A stretch of DNA of 33,439 nucleotides from an uncultured Acidobacteriia bacterium (GTDB lineage: Bacteria > Acidobacteriota > Terriglobia > Bryobacterales > Bryobacteraceae): NCBI GenBank assembly GCA_903900705.1, contig CAIUOG010000059.1:1-33439 (forward strand). Direction: 5' to 3'. Under the pieces are notes generated by a model. It was not told the DNA's origin. It did no database searches and saw nothing but the letters and a program-made list of their open reading frames with translations. The stretch's first letter is position 1. Each line of letters opens with the position of its first letter. Position numbers and translations under genes: made by a program. This document shows, one piece after another, positions 32,549-33,439 of the stretch.

Positions 32549-33406
32549 CTATTCGGGAACAAAGATCCGGTCGCCGTTATGCAGCCGGATGTTCTGCTCC
32601 ATATGCTTTCCCTGGCTGACGTCTTTGTAGTTGAAGGGGAAGCGCTGGGTTCCGCGCAGGATGTAGATTTTCTTGAGGTTGGCGAAGTCCTTGAAGCCGC
32701 CGCAGTTTGCGAAAGCGTCGAGGACGGTCGTCGGGCCGACCAGCGGGAACTCTCCCTGACGGGCGCAGCCCCCGAAGATCGTGTATTTCTTACTGTTGAT
32801 CCGGGCCACCTGAATCGTGACTTCCGGATCCTCCATCACGGTCTCGCGCAGCTTCCCTTTGATCACGGAAGTCAGTTGCGGCACGGTGAGTCCGTCCGCC
32901 TTGATTTCCCCGATCAGCGGCATGCTGATCACGCCATCCGGGCGGACATCGCGGTAACCGCTGAGTTTGGCGTCGTTCCAGACCTGAACATCGAGCAGAT
33001 CCAGAGAGCCAATCACATAGGGGGCATCATCGGATTCCGCGGGAGGCGGCGGCGAGTTCGCCTCGCCCTTCTTCCCTTTCACGGCTCGGGGCTTTGCCGG
33101 CGCCTCGCCTGCGACCATCGGTTCGGGTGCAGCGGGCGCGGGAACCACGGCAGGCGAAACCACGGCAGGCGAAACCCCGGCAGGCACAACCCCGGCAGGC
33201 ACAACCACGGCAGGCACTTTGAGCGCTTCAACGTCCGATTTTGCCGCGGCGCCCGGCGTCGGCGTGACAGCTGCGGAAGAACCCTGAACCGGGGTGGAAT
33301 CCGTCTTTTGAGTCGCTGCTGGAGTGGTCGTTTGGCCCAGGGACGACAGCGATGCCCACAGTGTTAAGGTAATGAGCACGAGAAGGGTCCTGCACGGCAG
33401 ATTCAT
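32549..33406 (-). CDS. Polysaccharide export protein, Wza-like
   Basis: 285 residues. A signal peptide (1-24, ending SSLGQ; no lipobox Cys) is followed by a Pro/Ala/Val-rich linker (about 60-125) with tandem repeats of VPAGV/SPAVV type, then a polysaccharide export domain (about 128-205: YVIGSLDLLDVQVWNDAKLS, DGVISMPLIGEI) and one SLBB domain (about 210-270: KKYTIFGGCARQGEFPLVG, LDAFANCGG). The family builds the outer-membrane channel for capsule or exopolysaccharide. Only one SLBB follows, and the C-terminal helix typical of Wza is absent (it ends FVPE), so a different porin may complete the channel. First gene of the cluster in this window; ATG 33406 lacks a strong ribosome site. Glycosyltransferase genes must lie elsewhere. 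Confidence 0.9.
   Translation of the reverse strand: MNLPCRTLLVLITLTLWASLSSLGQTTTPAATQKTDSTPVQGSSAAVTPTPGAAAKSDVEALKVPAVVVPAGVVPAGVSPAVVSPAVVPAPAAPEPMVAGEAPAKPRAVKGKKGEANSPPPPAESDDAPYVIGSLDLLDVQVWNDAKLSGYRDVRPDGVISMPLIGEIKADGLTVPQLTSVIKGKLRETVMEDPEVTIQVARINSKKYTIFGGCARQGEFPLVGPTTVLDAFANCGGFKDFANLKKIYILRGTQRFPFNYKDVSQGKHMEQNIRLHNGDRIFVPE
33143..33217. repeat. 15-bp tandem repeat in the export protein linker, five units
   Basis: Five contiguous units of the form aaccacggcaggcga / aaccccggcaggcac (33143, 33158, 33173, 33188, 33203), in frame, coding the VPAGV/SPAVV linker repeats. Length changes would alter linker length without shifting frame. Confidence 0.85.
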
Positions 33407-33439
33407 GAGTCTTTATTTAAGATCGTAGCAAGATCTGAC

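Overview
The window reads as chromosomal DNA of a GC-rich Gram-negative bacterium, most likely an acidobacterium of the Solibacter/Bryobacter type. The pointers are a 1229-residue Oar-like TonB-dependent receptor with an N-terminal carboxypeptidase-regulatory domain, a TonB with a glycine-rich linker, a multihaem cytochrome carrying HEAT and TPR repeats, a decayed TPR protein of acidobacterial style, and many GTG/TTG or SD-poor starts. This placement is inference from gene content, not from a marker gene.

Left part (1-10.4 kb), accessory in character. It opens with the nuclease end of a type III restriction enzyme (Res) pointing at the 3' end of a tRNA-Gln(TTG). Next come an exported phosphoesterase fused to an alpha/beta hydrolase, a TPR pseudogene with three frame changes, a strong terminator, the large TonB-dependent receptor, a VapBC-type toxin-antitoxin pair, a decayed second PIN toxin, and a 15-bp tandem repeat. 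Five stretches of more than 300 bp in the window have no convincing gene (526-839, 914-1547, 3798-4279, 8551-9074, 17389-17803); four of them are in this part.

Middle part (10.5-23.7 kb). murB and a secreted ankyrin protein form a tight minus-strand pair. murB diverges from a DUF2461 gene with only 18 bp between the start codons. Then follow an ABHD18-like hydrolase, a small YvlD-like membrane protein, a SulP anion transporter without STAS domain paired with a PLP aminotransferase that carries a twin-arginine-like leader, an SGNH hydrolase and an esterase in tandem, an eight-haem cytochrome c, a TonB protein, a second aminotransferase and an MscL channel with a C-terminal zinc ribbon.

Right part (23.7-33.4 kb). 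A NicO/RcnA-like Ni/Co exporter has a very histidine-rich loop. A plus-strand run holds deoC, a GAF-GAF-PP2C phosphatase, lysA and a BstA/YfiT-like DinB protein (the last two overlap by 4 bp). A minus-strand exopolysaccharide cluster reads export protein (Wza-like), chain-length co-polymerase (Wzz/GumC-like) and separate BY-kinase (CpsD-like), and probably continues beyond the right edge or elsewhere, since no glycosyltransferases are in view.

I see no CRISPR array, no transposase, no integrase, no rRNA and no replication origin. No wholly new multi-gene system is evident. The most unusual items are the phosphoesterase-hydrolase fusion, the leader-bearing aminotransferase next to a STAS-less SulP transporter, the octahaem-HEAT-TPR cytochrome, the zinc-ribbon MscL, and the 18-bp divergent murB/DUF2461 starts.
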